From Rosa chinensis (lineage: Eukaryota > Streptophyta > Magnoliopsida > Rosales > Rosaceae): a stretch of 64,000 nt of DNA. The translations under genes were made by a program, and so were the position numbers. Shown in pieces: positions 1 to 11,290 of this stretch (position 1 is the first letter of the stretch; every line of letters starts with the position of its first letter). The notes beneath the pieces were generated by a model. The model saw nothing but the letters and a program-made list of their open reading frames with translations, was not told where the DNA came from and did not search any database. The DNA lies in contig NC_037092.1 in assembly GCF_002994745.2 (NCBI RefSeq), positions 85,598,398 through 85,662,397 on the forward strand. Reading direction: 5' to 3'.

Positions 1-530
1 CGAATTCGAAACGAGAATCAAATTAGCTGAATTTTTTACAATCACCATAAAACATTACAATCTTTCAATCGAGCGGTTGATTTCTCTAAATTCATTTTCC
101 ACTTCATGGTTGCTTTAGAATGAACCTCAACAATTTAAATGCAATATACAAGTTATATGACTTTAGGAGGCAAATTGATATAGGCCAACATCTTTGCAAT
201 TAAAATTGAAATTTTTATCTTATGTCCACGCACATCCATCGATGGAATATTTACAGACGTGATGTGAAAAACATAAGCCCGTTTCGCGGTCGTCATGTCA
301 TCGGTCAACCAAGAAAACATACAAGTAACAACGGTTGACCAATTCGATCGGATTCGAAAATATGGTGAAATTAGATAAATTTTTTACCACTTATAATTTA
401 TTATAATAATCTCATCCAACGGTTGGTTTTTCCATTTTATTTAAGTTGATAAAGGTTTCTCTTTGTAGTGTATGATATATAAATATAAGTTTATAAAAAA
501 TATTATCTTTAAAGATTTATTTGTAAATAA
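1..530. other. AT-rich intergenic sequence
   Basis: No open frame or splice-bounded exon that I recognise. The phrasing around 285-430 (a motif like gttgaccaattcgatcggattcg followed by AT-rich sequence) resembles the style of the tandem repeats at 42.8-48.6 kb, so part of this stretch may be a dispersed copy of a related repeat. I could not align the two by eye well enough to be sure. Confidence 0.4.
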
Positions 531-745
531 AGCCCGCAAGGCCCGCCCCAAAAAAGCCCGCAAGGCTTAGCCCGGCCCGACCCGAAAAAGCCCGCGAGGC
601 CCGCATTAAATGGATGGTCTTGGATCCTTTAATTTACAATAAAGCCCGGCCCGACCCGGCCCACTACTATTTATAAATGGAGTAAAGCCCGGCCCGGCCC
701 GGCCCAAGTCTGCTACCAATGGGCCGGGCCGACCGTTGATGAGGC
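531..745. mobile_element. GC-rich MITE-like insertion (hAT-like style)
   Basis: A dense run of cccggccc, cccgaccc and cccgcaaggc motifs in an otherwise AT-rich region, with the complementary form gggccgggcc near 721-732. The composition and degenerate inverted motifs match those of the better-defined hAT-type MITE at 16700-17403. It replaces the rest of a TIR exon on the minus strand: the receptor sequence stops at about 746. I could not find a convincing target-site duplication, so the borders are approximate. Confidence 0.45.
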
Positions 746-920
746 CTAGTTTGTATTCCTCTGTTTTGGAATTCATGGTATAAATAGGAGACAATAACCT
801 TGCGAGTGTCTTCACCCCTAAAACTGAGAAACACATCATGCTTCGACCGAAGAGCTGATGATGAAGGAAAGATGTAGAGGCTGTTTGGGAGCTCAAAGCC
901 ATTGAAGCCACAATACAACG
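746..920 (-). pseudogene. TIR-domain exon remnant (unit A)
   Basis: The first part of a TIR domain of a plant NLR. The start near 904 reads MALSSQTAS, close to MALSTPTAS that opens the intact receptor at 58623. After a frameshift it continues with HDVFLSFRGEDTRK, the first conserved TIR motif, and reaches RGIQT before receptor similarity ends at the GC-rich insertion. Only about 50 residues of the usual 150-residue TIR remain, and no NB-ARC or LRR follows to the left. The upstream sequence (921-1650) resembles the upstream sequence of unit D, which supports this being the 5' end of a further gene copy. It cannot encode a working receptor. Confidence 0.75.
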
Positions 921-1846
921 ATGGAGAAGAAAAGCTGAAACCAAAGGGAAGAAAACTAGTTATCAGGTGGTAGCTACAGAATCGCTCTAAGAAGGTAATG
1001 GAGCACAGAAAGATAGCTGACTAAATTAATTTCCAAACTTTTGATTTCGTTCTTAGTTTATGGGATGGCTGCAGCTTGAATCCCTTTGGAAGTTGTTTTG
1101 CATGGGATGGCACATCAGCTAGATCAATCAACTTTGTGGCTTCAGCTAGATCACCAACCTTTTGAATATATTGGCACATCAGTTAAATGTGTCAAAATTA
1201 TGTAATCCAAATAAAATGCCAAACAAATATTGAATGAGGTATTAATCATTGTGAGTGAACTACGTGCTGAAATTTAGAATACTCAGAATACTTTGAAATC
1301 AAACAGAAAAGCTTATAGAAAACCACCAATTAGAAGTTGTAAGAGAAACGAAATATGAAATTGAAAAGAAAGAAACACTAGTCTCCCATCAACTAATTGA
1401 CATCATTCATCAAGCTCAACCCCATCCACCCTTTATTGAAGAACAATCAAACACTGTAAAAATTTCAACTCTTGTACAATAACAAGAACCAAACAAGCAT
1501 AGAAGAAGAAGAAGAAGAAGAAGTTTTAATCAAAGTATAAAACAAAACAAAGAAGCATATAGCAGCTATAGAGTAAAGGAGTGACCTTGATTAACAAGGA
1601 AATCCTGGTTTTTGAATGAGAGAGCAAAAAGGAGACAACAGGCTTCACTGAGACTACGTTTAGAGAAACAATGTTAATGATAACATAGAAAAATGAGAAT
1701 GAAAAGAACAGGGCTAATTAAATTTTTCTTGGTGTACTATTGTGGGGAATGTATTTTAATGAAAGGTTGAGAAAACAAATGAACTACAGATATTAAACAA
1801 ATTTTCCCAATTATTGTTTACAGAACAGATTTCCCCAATTGCAGCC
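921..1846. other. Upstream module of unit A; no gene
   Basis: Non-coding. The part around 1520-1640 (a text like aatcaaagtataaaacaaa, then gaagcata, then gtgacctt and gagagagcaaaa) recurs in the same order at about 59636-59760 upstream of the intact receptor, and a related version lies near 9050-9540. I read it as the duplicated 5' flank of the receptor family. It contains the GAA microsatellite at 1501-1522. Confidence 0.55.
1501..1522. repeat. (GAA)n microsatellite
   Basis: Seven uninterrupted gaa/aag triplets inside the duplicated upstream module. Confidence 0.85.
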
Positions 1847-2399
1847 CTACCATATAACAGAAAAGAAAATGGAGTAAACTTTTGACAGACGGACATACCT
1901 CTCAGCTAGAGACTCATAATGTTGTTGATCATTTAGTTGGACTTGGTTCCTGCTGTGAAAGTAGTCAGAAGCAGAGGTTGAAAATGAAAATTGGGGGGAA
2001 TCCTCCAGAGAAGGACACTCAATACAAACAGTAGCACTTGCATTGTACGACGTAGGAAGTTCTTTCAAAACTAAGTTCTTCAATTTTGGAAGAATGATCT
2101 TATTATTCACTATTTCCTCACTTGTTTCAATTATTTTATAAGAAATGACAACTTTCTACAAAAAGGTCGTCCAATTGAAAAAGACATTGGGCTAGATCAA
2201 ATGTGAGGAGACTTTGCAGTAACTTGCAACGATATATGGCCAAACTTTTAAGAGTCTGGAACATTTCTAGTGGAGCACAACCATTACATATGCTTCTTAG
2301 TGCCCGTAGACCCATCTCTCTCAATTTTGATTGTTTTAATTCAAACCCTTCACATCCAAACACAAATTCCAGGTTACCCATCAACCAAAACAACTTCAA
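1847..2399 (-). pseudogene. NLR leucine-rich-repeat 3' end (unit B)
   Basis: Two overlapping minus-strand frames match the C-terminal LRR region of the intact receptor. The upstream one contains FVFGCEGFE and then a segment on the pattern AxxMFxTLKSL; the downstream one contains PKLKNL, ECPSLE and FHSRNQ, which align with PKLKNL, ECPSLEHL and FHSRNRF of unit D. A frameshift near 2110-2140 separates them and part of a repeat is missing. The end keeps a splice-donor-like GTATGT just after AER (near 1897), at the same place as in units C and D. No NB-ARC or TIR for this unit is found upstream; a Copia element and a solo LTR now lie there. Confidence 0.8.
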
Positions 2400-3265
2400 G
2401 TCTGATGTTCAAACACATCAATCATTGCTTTCATTTCTGGAAAAATTAAGTTAATCTTTCAGCTTCATATTTAGCTATGGTCATGCAGCACCATACTTAT
2501 GTGCATCTTTATACAGATTTCAATGGCATAGTAATTATGTACATCTAAAGTTGGCATGGTTTAGTTACATTCTTATGATTACCAAGCAAATAAAGCAAAT
2601 GTTAATATTCTTCTACTTTCCATTCTTGTTTTCAGAACTTAATTAGGACAGTGCATGCCAACAAACTAACAAAGCAATTGGAATCATCATCCTCAGAGCA
2701 AATAATGTTAGTAACTGAAAACAGATCTGATTAATCAAGGTCAATACTTGAGTAATTAGGTGACTAGTAGCTAGTAGAGTGAAATTACCATTTTTGTCGA
2801 GGTTCCTCAATACTTGTGCTTTTGTAAGAATGACAACAATGGCAACATCCGCACGATACGGATAGCCCATCCATAACAAATAGCCAAACAAGCTTATCAT
2901 CTGAAGGAAGCTAGCAAAGTTACCCTCCCAGTGAATAGTAAGTACCTTTATGAAAGATTGAAAGTAATCACATTAGCATATATGTTGGAGAACCAAATGT
3001 CCCAAAGTTAAAAGACTTTTGCTAATACAAAACAGGCAAACAATATACACTATATAGATAAATGTGGAGCTAAGACATAGACTCCAAGAGAGTAAGCCAA
3101 AATAAGAAAACTCCGTAATCAAATAGAGGAACTAATAGAAAATCACCAAGAACAGAAATGTCTTGATTGCTCCTCGGCAAACTTTTTATGCTTGAACACC
3201 CTAGAAACTGTGTTACTAATTAAAGGCTTTAGGTACCTACCACCTTGGATTAGTGATAGAATGCT
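2400..3265. other. Intergenic, duplicated flank; no gene
   Basis: No gene seen. A phrase near 2985-3030 (ttggagaaccaaatgtcccaaa and following) recurs with changes near 53550-53600, which suggests the flanks between receptor units were also duplicated. The stretch ends at the target-site duplication CAAAT (3266-3270) of the Copia element. Confidence 0.5.
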
Positions 3266-3270
3266 CAAAT

Positions 3271-3450
3271 AGTAGAAAAGAATACTTTGATTTTAGGGTT
3301 TTCAATAATTTCTATTCATCCCACAAAGGGGTATATATACAAGGACAAGAGGAGTAGTCTAACCCTAATAGGAAACAATCATTCCTATAATTACATGATA
3401 ACCTAAATAAATAAGAATCATAATTACATAAGATTTACAGCTATTCTACA
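3271..3450 (-). repeat. 3' LTR of Copia-1
   Basis: 180 bp, a near-perfect copy of 8120-8299. On the minus strand it begins TGTAGAATAG and ends TTCTACT. It contains the TATA-like tgtatatatacc on the minus strand. Confidence 0.95.
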
Positions 3451-3457
3451 CTCCCCC

Positions 3458-6400
3458 TCAAGTTGGTGCATAGATATCTATCATGCCCAACTTGTCAACT
3501 GAGCTGTCGAATATCTTCCTGGACACTCTTTTAGTAAGAACATCAGCTAACTGCTCTTCTGAGTTTACAAATGGAAAACGAATAACCTTTCTGTCAAGAT
3601 TTTCTTTAATAAAATGACGGTCAACCTCCACATGTTTTGTCCTATCATGCTGAACTGGATTATGTGCAATCTCAATTGCAGTTTTATTATCACAATGCAA
3701 ATCCATAGGTTGTCTAAGCTTGTAACCTAAATCTTTCAGGACATTACGAATCCATAACATTTCACAGACTCCATGTGCCATACCTCGAAATTCAGCTTCT
3801 GCACTGATCTGGCCACAACTTTCTGTTTCTTGCTACGCCAAGTGACAAGGTTCCCTCCTACAAAAGTGAAGTACCCAGATGTAGAACGTCTGTCAGTTTT
3901 ATCACCAGCCCAATCTGCATCTGTGTATCCCCCAACTTCCAATTCCTCCTTTTTCTCAAACAGTAATCCTTTACCTGGCGCCATCTTCAAATACCTCAAA
4001 ATCTGAAAAACTGCATCCATATGTTCTTCACTAGGACAATGCATAAACTGACTGACAACACTCACAGCATAAGCAATATCAGGTCTAGTATGTGAAAGAT
4101 AAATCAACCTTCCTACAAGACGTTGATACCTTCCTTTATCAGTTGGAATTTGATCAGGATAAATGGCAAGTCTGTGATTCATCTCAATGGGTGTCTCAAT
4201 TGGACTGCAGTCCAGCATCCCCGTTTCAGTAAGTAAGTCAAGAACATACTTCCTCTGTGACAGTGAAATTCCCTTCTTAGACCTCGCAACTTCAATACCC
4301 AGAAAATACTTCAGTTGCCCCAAATCCTTCATTTCAAACTCCTTTGACAGATACTTTTGTAACTCATTCATCTCTTTCGGATCATCCCCTGTAACAATCA
4401 TGTCATCAACATACACAATAAGAGCTGTAATCTTACCATTCTTGCGCTTGATAAACAAGGTATGGTCAGAATTGCTCTGTCTGTACCCAAAGGCTCTCAT
4501 GGACTTTGAAAATCTCCCAAACCAGGCTCTTGGAGATTGCTTCAGGCCATACAAAGACTTCTTCAATTTACACACCTTGCCAACTTCACTTAGGTAATTC
4601 TTAACACCTGGGGGCATATCCATGTACACTTCTTCTTCCAAATTCCCATTAAGAAACGCATTCTTCACATCAAACTGGTGCAAGGGCCAATCTTTGTTTG
4701 CTGCAAGTGAGATTAGAATCCGAACAGTATTGATCTTTGCCACAGGTACAAAAGTCTCCTCATAATCAATCCCATAACGTTGTGTGTATCCTTTGGCAAC
4801 CAACCTCGCCTTGTATCTATTAATAGTTCCATCTGCATTAAGCTTCAACGACACCCTACAGTCTTCTTTCCAACCGGCATAGGTACTAGTTCCCATGTTG
4901 CATTCTTTTGAAGAGCTTCCAATTCTTCATTCATCGCCTTTGTCCATTTTGGATCCGTCAATGCATCCTGCACGTTACTAGGAATAGATACAGTAGATAA
5001 TTGATCAATAACAAGTGCATGTGACCCAGAAATCCTATGGTTAGACATAAAATTAGCTATAGGGTATTTAGCTTTGGCTTTGATATCTGGTTCATATTGT
5101 TTCTTAGGAATTCCCTTAGTAACCCTTTGTGATTTCCTAGGGTCGACACTTTCTAACCCAGAAGATTCATTAAAGTTTAGGGGTACCTGAGGAGGATCAT
5201 TCTGACCGGGATCTTCAGTTGGTGATGCAGAAGGGGGAATATCGTGTGTGTGAGCTTCAGATACGTCTTGATTTTGATTCAAATTATCCAGAAAAGTCGT
5301 CTCTACTGTCTCGGAATTCACAACACTCTGTTCGGTAGTTACATTTTCTGTTTCGGAATTCACAACACTCTGTTCGGCAGTCGCATTTTCTGTTTCAGAA
5401 TTCACAACACTTCGTTCGGCAGTCGCATTGTCTATTTCGGAATTCACAATGCTCTGTTCGGCAACTGCATTTTCTATTTCCAAATTTCTACCCTCAAATG
5501 TATCCTCCAAATTTTCCAAGTCTTCAAAGACATCAAAATCAATAATAGAACGAGGATTCCCTTCACAACCTCACTCCCCCTGAAGGGAAGACTAAGAAGC
5601 TCCCCCTGAGTAATAAGGCTCAGATTCACGAAAAGCAACATCAAGAGAGACATGTAAAGTGCCAGTAAGGGGATCATAACATCGATAACCCTTCTGGAAA
5701 TCAGCATAACCAACAAAGATACACTTACGGGCACGGGGATCAAGCTTGCTGCGTTGAGGCTTGGGAATATGAACATAGGCTGTGCACCCAAACACCCGGG
5801 GCTCCAAATTAGGCATAGAAGGGATGGTCAAAAATGTATGAAGCTTCTGATGAGGGTTCTGAAACTCAATCACCCGTGAAGGAGTACGGTTGATAAGATA
5901 TGCTGCAGATTTTACTGCTTCTCCCCAATAGGACCGAGGTACATTCATGCCAAATAAGGAAGCACGAACAACTTCCATCAACTGCCTGTTCTTCCGTTCT
6001 GCTAACCCATTCTGTTGAGGAGTATAAGAATTGGAGGTTTGATGACGAATTCCATGTGACCGGCAAAACTCAATCATAGGGCCATTCTCAAACTCTCCAC
6101 CATTGTCAGACTGAAACACTCTGATGGATTGTTGATACTGAGTTGCCACCATTTTGTGAAATTCTATAAACATTCCAAATACATCACTCTTATTCTTCAA
6201 TAATGACACCCATGTCATGCGAGTGCAATCATCAATAAACGTTACAAAATACCGAGCTCCAGAAAGAGAAGGAATCTTTGTAGGACCCCAGACATCAGAG
6301 TGAATTTTCATAAAAGGAACAGGACTTTTATTAAGACTTGGTGAATATGAAATACGGTGGCTCTTGGCCAGTTCACAAATGTCACAATGGAAATCCAAAT

Positions 6401-7934
6401 CACTGACAACCGAAAACAAATGAGGTTGCAACTTCTTAAGATAACTAAAAGATAGATGACCTAAACGGCGATGCCATAACCATACTGCTTCCTTTGCATT
6501 CTCTACCCCATTAATCTGATTAGCTTGCCCCAAAAGATGCTTCTGGTTTTCTCCAGTCTCTGTCAGATCCAGGTAGTATAATTTTCCCCTTCTAACACCA
6601 TAACCAAGAATCCGCCGAGTCAGAATGTCCTGAAACACACAGAAAGATGGATAGAAGGTCACAATACATGCAAGTGCTAAAATAATCTGACCAACAGATA
6701 GGAGATTATAAGCTATTGAGGGAACAACTAGGACAGATTCAAGGGTTAAGGTATCAGATACAACAATAGAACCTTCTCCGGTGACCAGAGTTGGAGTACC
6801 ATTAGCAGTAGAGACAATATTTTGAGAGGAACGTCTAAGGTTTTTCACAAGACTAGGGTCATTGGTCATATGATCAGATGCACCTATATCAATTATCCAT
6901 GTATTATTCAAAGTAGCCTTACCCTTCATACCTGACTGCGCTACATTAGCGGAGGCATTGTCGAGATGCTCTTCCTCTGTAGTAGCAATAGCCGCCTTGC
7001 CCGGATTCTTTTGCGGTTTCCTGGTGAAGTCCCACCAATCAGGGTAGCCAATCACTTCATAGCACCGCTCCTTGGTATGACCTACTTCCCCACAGAAAAC
7101 ACATTTTTTGTTTGCGTATGGGTTTGGTTTGTCATGAGGACGGCGTGGAGAAGGACCTGAGAAGCCTGGAGGAGGACCTGGTCGGCGTTGAACGGCCATA
7201 ACAGAAGATTCGGTAGGTACCGAACGCCCCATAGCTTGTTTCTCTGATTGCACCTTGCGAATGTAAGCATAGCTCTGCTCCAAGGAGAATTTAGGCTCCT
7301 TGCGTAGGATTTCTCCACGCACCTGATCATACTCTGGGTCAAGTCCACTCAAAAACAAGTGAACACGCATCCGGGACATTGCTGAAGTTTCTTGAACGAC
7401 AGCTGCAACATTATCATGTTGAGAGGCCACCCTTTGATCAATCTCCTGGAACATTGCCACTAACTCATTGTAGTAGGTCGGAATGGGCCTTCCATTCTGC
7501 TTTGCTTCAAAACACTTTTTATTCAACTCAAAGATTCGGGTTTCATCAGAATCATCATAAAAGGTTTTCTCTACAGCTTCCCAAATATCTTTTGCAGTAG
7601 GAAGACGAATATACCGGTTCATGAGAGAGGATTCCATGGAGTCAATTAGCCAACTTTTCACCTTTTCATTGTCCGTGGCCCAAGCTTCATACTCTGCAGA
7701 ATTCATGGCGGGTTAAGCCTTTACTTCGGTCAGATAACCAACCTTCCCTCGTGCTCCAATGCGCATTCTCATAAGAGGAGCCCATATGGTGTAGTTGGAT
7801 TCATTCAAGACAACACTTGTGGGGAAAGCAGAGTTGTCTTGTTGGGTGGTGTAGTGGTGATGGATGATCGGTGAGGATGACACCATTGTCTTCTCGGGAT
7901 TTGACTGTTCGCCTTCAATTGCAGGTCCGGCCAT
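3458..7934 (-). pseudogene. Copia-1 gag-pol polyprotein, disrupted
   Basis: One long polyprotein read from 7934 leftwards. Gag has a CCHC zinc knuckle (CVFCGEVGHTKERC). The protease site reads DIGAS where copia proteases usually have DTGAS. Integrase shows HRRLGH with a downstream CxxC, then SDNGGEF and the catalytic Glu of PQQNGLAERKN. A linker carries a 42-bp tandem repeat. Reverse transcriptase has YVDDM, and RNase H ends near the 3' LTR. The frame is broken by a TAA at about 7713, stops at about 5592 and just after it, a small deletion with frameshift near 4850 and a frameshift near 3785. It cannot make a full polyprotein, although its LTRs are almost identical. Confidence 0.92.
5312..5479. 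repeat. 42-bp x 4 minisatellite in the Copia-1 linker
   Basis: Four tandem units of 42 bp, each starting near cggaattcacaa. On the minus strand they encode a 14-residue repeat on the pattern NATAEQSVVNSETE with substitutions. It lies between integrase and reverse transcriptase, where copia polyproteins are poorly conserved. Confidence 0.9.
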
Positions 7935-8119
7935 TGAGGAATTTGGGGTTTGTTTTTTTTTTTTTTTTTTTTTTCAGGTTTGGTTTCTCTAGGGTTTCAA
8001 AAAATTCAGGGATGGCTTGATTTTAATGGTGGCGGTACGCAGCGGTTTGTGGTGTGCTTTGGGATTCAGGATTCAAAGGATGCAGGCAAGTTCAAAGGAT
8101 TGAACCTGCTCTGATACCA

Positions 8120-8299
8120 AGTAGAAAAGAATACTTTGATTTTAGGGTTTTCAATAATTTCTATTCATCCCACAAAGGGGTATATATACAAGGACAAGAG
8201 GAGTAGTCTAACCCTAATAGGAAACAATCATTCCTATAATTACATGATAACCTAAATAAATAAGAATCATAATTACCTAAGATTTACAGCTATTCTACA
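8120..8299 (-). repeat. 5' LTR of Copia-1
   Basis: 180 bp, partner of 3271-3450. The one difference I see is c against a in the triplet before taagattt. The primer-binding site follows directly on the minus strand. Confidence 0.95.
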
Positions 8300-8450
8300 C
8301 AAATTAACAAAGTGAAGAAATGTCAATATTATGAGTGACATGCCAACAAAATAAAAAATAAAAAATACCATGAATCAATTTTATCCCCCTAATTCTGAAT
8401 TCTTTATCATCTAATAAAAAGGGTAAGAAAAAAACCACCAAGAATAGAAG

Positions 8451-8929
8451 TGATGCAGGACCAGTCGCAAAGAACTGTAGAACTAGGGTTTGTTTGAGTA
8501 CTCTTGGATTTGGTTGCTGTGTTCTTGTTTTTTTTAAGAAGAAAAGGGATTTAGAATAAGAAAGTTAAGAAAAAAAGAATAGAACCACCAGCATCACACC
8601 AGTAAGTTTCTAGGATAAGGCTACTAGCATCACAGTAGTAGGGTTTCTAGGCATCACACCCAGAGGACTTAGGCATCACACCTAAGGTTAGGTTGCATCA
8701 CACAAACCCGGATAGAAGCAAAAGCTTTCAATTTTTATTAACTCAAATCTGAAAATAAAAGACTACAAAGGCCTCTATATATAGGGAGGCTCAGACAATT
8801 CTAGAATAACTAGGAATATCCCTATGCTTAAAAGAATCCTAAAGAAACAATCCTAATAATAAAAGCCTAGATTTATTTAAATTACTTTCCAAATCTTGAC
8901 TTAAAATATTCTGCTCATATTCTTCATCA
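8451..8929 (-). mobile_element. Solo LTR with GCATCACACC repeats
   Basis: A 479-bp sequence starting TGATGCAGG and ending TTCATCA, flanked by the perfect 5-bp duplication AGAAG (8446-8450 and 8930-8934). No internal retroelement sequence adjoins it, so it is a solo LTR left by recombination. A TATA-like ctatatatagagg and a downstream A-rich stretch on the minus strand suggest that orientation. Between about 8588 and 8706 the motif gcatcacac recurs about five times in an imperfect tandem arrangement. Confidence 0.85.
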
Positions 8930-8934
8930 AGAAG

Positions 8935-9700
8935 ATGCAAGAGCCTCTGAAATAAAGGGTGGCTAATCAAAGAGAAAAACTGAGAAGCACTAGTATCTGA
9001 TCGATCAAAGCACTAGTAAATTTATCACCAATCCTTAACCCACTGAATCAAACCACTCATCAAGCACAACCTCACACTCCATTGAGGAACAATCAACTAG
9101 TTCAGTCCTAAAAATTTCCAACTTCCCCACTATCTAGAACAAGACACAAATACTTTGAAGAAAAGAACCAAATTTCATTCCAAAAAAATTCCAAACTTTG
9201 CCAATAAGGAATCCAATAAGCACATGAAAATGAACACAGAATTACTGAGCCCCAATCATTAAAAGAACTACCGAGCCAAACCAATCCCAATTGTAGAGCA
9301 ATAAAGTACAATAGTAAAATTCCAACTTTTCAATCATCTTCAAGAAGAAATCGAAGAAACCAAAACTAAATTTTCATAATTTCTACAAAATAAGAAGAAA
9401 CCCACCAAGGCACCAAAGAAAAGGAACAGAATTCTACACAGAAAACTAGCGATTAAGGAAAAGATGAGAGTCGAGGTGAGGGATAAGCGAGGTCCACGCG
9501 CATAACCGGAGCGTCGGGTGGAGCCGCCAGTTCTGCGCGCCATCTTTCATCTCAGTTTTGACTTTTGATGTTGAAACTTGAAAAGAAGTGTCGCAATTCG
9601 GGTATCGGGTAATCCGAATGACTGAGACTAAGACCCGACTCATGGGGTTGGGCCTGGCCATTCCAATTAGGCCCAAAGATCAGTTTTACGTGTGTGGTCA
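8935..9700. other. Upstream module, probably of unit B
   Basis: Non-coding. Parts near 9050-9130 resemble about 1400-1450 (unit A flank), and 9480-9680, with its tatcgggtaatccgaatgac and ggttgggcctggcc phrases, resembles 59770-59900 upstream of unit D. I interpret it as the 5' flank of a receptor copy whose TIR and NB-ARC exons were lost. The ORFs across it look fortuitous. Confidence 0.45.
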
Positions 9701-9954
9701 TTCAATTTTACCCATTTTGAACTACTTGACTAGAAAAATTGGTAAATTACTGTTCGATGTCAACATGATTTCATAATCATTCTGTATTTCCAAGTGAGTC
9801 CAGAGTCAGCTTTCTTACTTTCTTTAACTTCCATTAACAAACACAACCCGGAAAAAGACTGAATGAATATGTTCCAACAGTTATTAGTTTGCAAAAGCTA
9901 GAAGAGAAGACAGACTTGTGATTTTGGTTTCATGTTAGTGACATTGCAGAGTAG

Positions 9955-10180
9955 CATTCATTTGCATTGTTTGGCCATGGGCATCTTCATCAGACGGTGC
10001 AATTGATCGACATGGCTCCATATACCGTCCACTGAATTCACTATAACTTCAGCATCTTCCATTGTGTTGATATCTCGTAACAATCGTTTCTCAAACCCAT
10101 ACTGTTACCTATTAAGTCTGCTATTTGGACATCTTCTGGGATTCCTCTGCTAGCTAGGAAGAGTGCAAAGCAAGATATAA
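9955..10180 (-). pseudogene. Unrecognised terminal-exon-like fragment
   Basis: On the minus strand an open stretch reads through GIPEDVQIADLIG, then, possibly after a frame change or a short intron, YGFEKRLLRDINTMEDAEV and on to LMKMPMAKQCK and a stop near 9955. It looks like the last exon of a protein-coding gene, but I do not recognise the family. No neighbouring exons could be joined to it. Confidence 0.3.
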
Positions 10181-11290
10181 AATCAGAATTGACTCAATTG
10201 AGTCCTAGTAATGGCACAGTAAGTTCAATAGCTAAATTAGGCAAATTCAACTAATAAATTCTCGATTAATATAGCACATCTTTCTAAGTAGTTATGTCTA
10301 AATTTAACCATGCATTCTCCTATTTCCTAAATTCTCCTAAATTTAGTACAACCTTATAATACATTCCTACACAACCCGCTTCTAATTATACAATTCACAA
10401 GTAGTGCTCTCTAAGATGTTCTTCAAAAAGTTGATTGCAGTCTGGAGGACAGTCTCATGTGAAAAACTGCAATGGTAGCCTACAGTTGTGTGAAAAGGTT
10501 ACAAATAAGTACAAGAATTTTAAACTATTTCCAAACAGATTTTATAGAAGGCATGATGAAGTTTTCTAAGTTGATTCAACTACATTCATCAAATTTTTTT
10601 TTATATGAAGATTATAAGCATGTTGAGGAGGACATCAAACTACAAACAAAAGATGCAAAGGAAAAATGAAAATGAAAGATACTGGGGTAACCAACAACAG
10701 AGTGCAGATACTGTTCTAAAGCATGAAGCTATTAATTATTACCCTACAGCTACATGGGAAATGTTCTTGATAACAGAAGTAAAACAAAACAAGAACTGTT
10801 TTTGATTATGTTGATGGAATGAAAGAGCATACAGAAGCAACATGTCTAAAAGTTATTGACACGGATATATAGTTACATAGTACACATTCAACAGCCGATT
10901 GAGGTAGCTAGCTTCTTCTGGGACGTTAAAGATTTCTTTATGTTTCTTCTCCATGAATCAGCTTTCCAATGTTGGACTCCAAATTTCTAACATTTAAAAG
11001 AGAAGTAAATGAGCCAACAATATAATAAATGTCTCCATATTGTTTATATTGCACTCCATGATCTAATGGGAAGAGATGAGCTGCCAGCAGAAATTTAAAG
11101 GCAAAAGCTACTCTAAATGCAAGATCAGAGTAACTTGATAAATCTAATTAAAATGAAAGTGATCCAAATGCACTTCTCCTTCCAAATATAATGTGTTTGG
11201 AAGCATATTGGCCAGAATTTTATAGGCAGACTGAAAGGGAAATGACGTAAATAAAGTTTTATGACACAGGTCACACAGCTAGCAGCATAC
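10181..11290. other. Intergenic; no gene seen
   Basis: AT-rich sequence downstream (minus-strand sense) of the unit C receptor. Short ORFs at 10472-10805 lack recognisable domains and splice context. I see no repeat structure. Confidence 0.5.

Larger units (their letters stand above)
3271..8299 (-). mobile_element. Ty1/copia LTR retrotransposon, young (Copia-1)
   Basis: A 5,029 bp element on the minus strand. The two 180-bp LTRs (3271-3450 and 8120-8299) differ at one position that I can see. A 5-bp target-site duplication CAAAT flanks it (3266-3270 and 8300-8304). A primer-binding site on the pattern TGGTATCAGAGC abuts the 5' LTR (8108-8119), and a purine tract (minus strand cttgagggggag, 3451-3462) abuts the 3' LTR. 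Gene order is gag, protease, integrase, reverse transcriptase, RNase H, which defines copia. The LTRs begin TG but end CT instead of CA in both copies. Coding capacity is broken by stops and frameshifts. Confidence 0.95.

Noticed and set aside
8108..8119. tRNA gene signal at TGGTATCAGAGC-type sites
   Set aside because: These are retroelement primer-binding sites next to LTRs; no cloverleaf is present.
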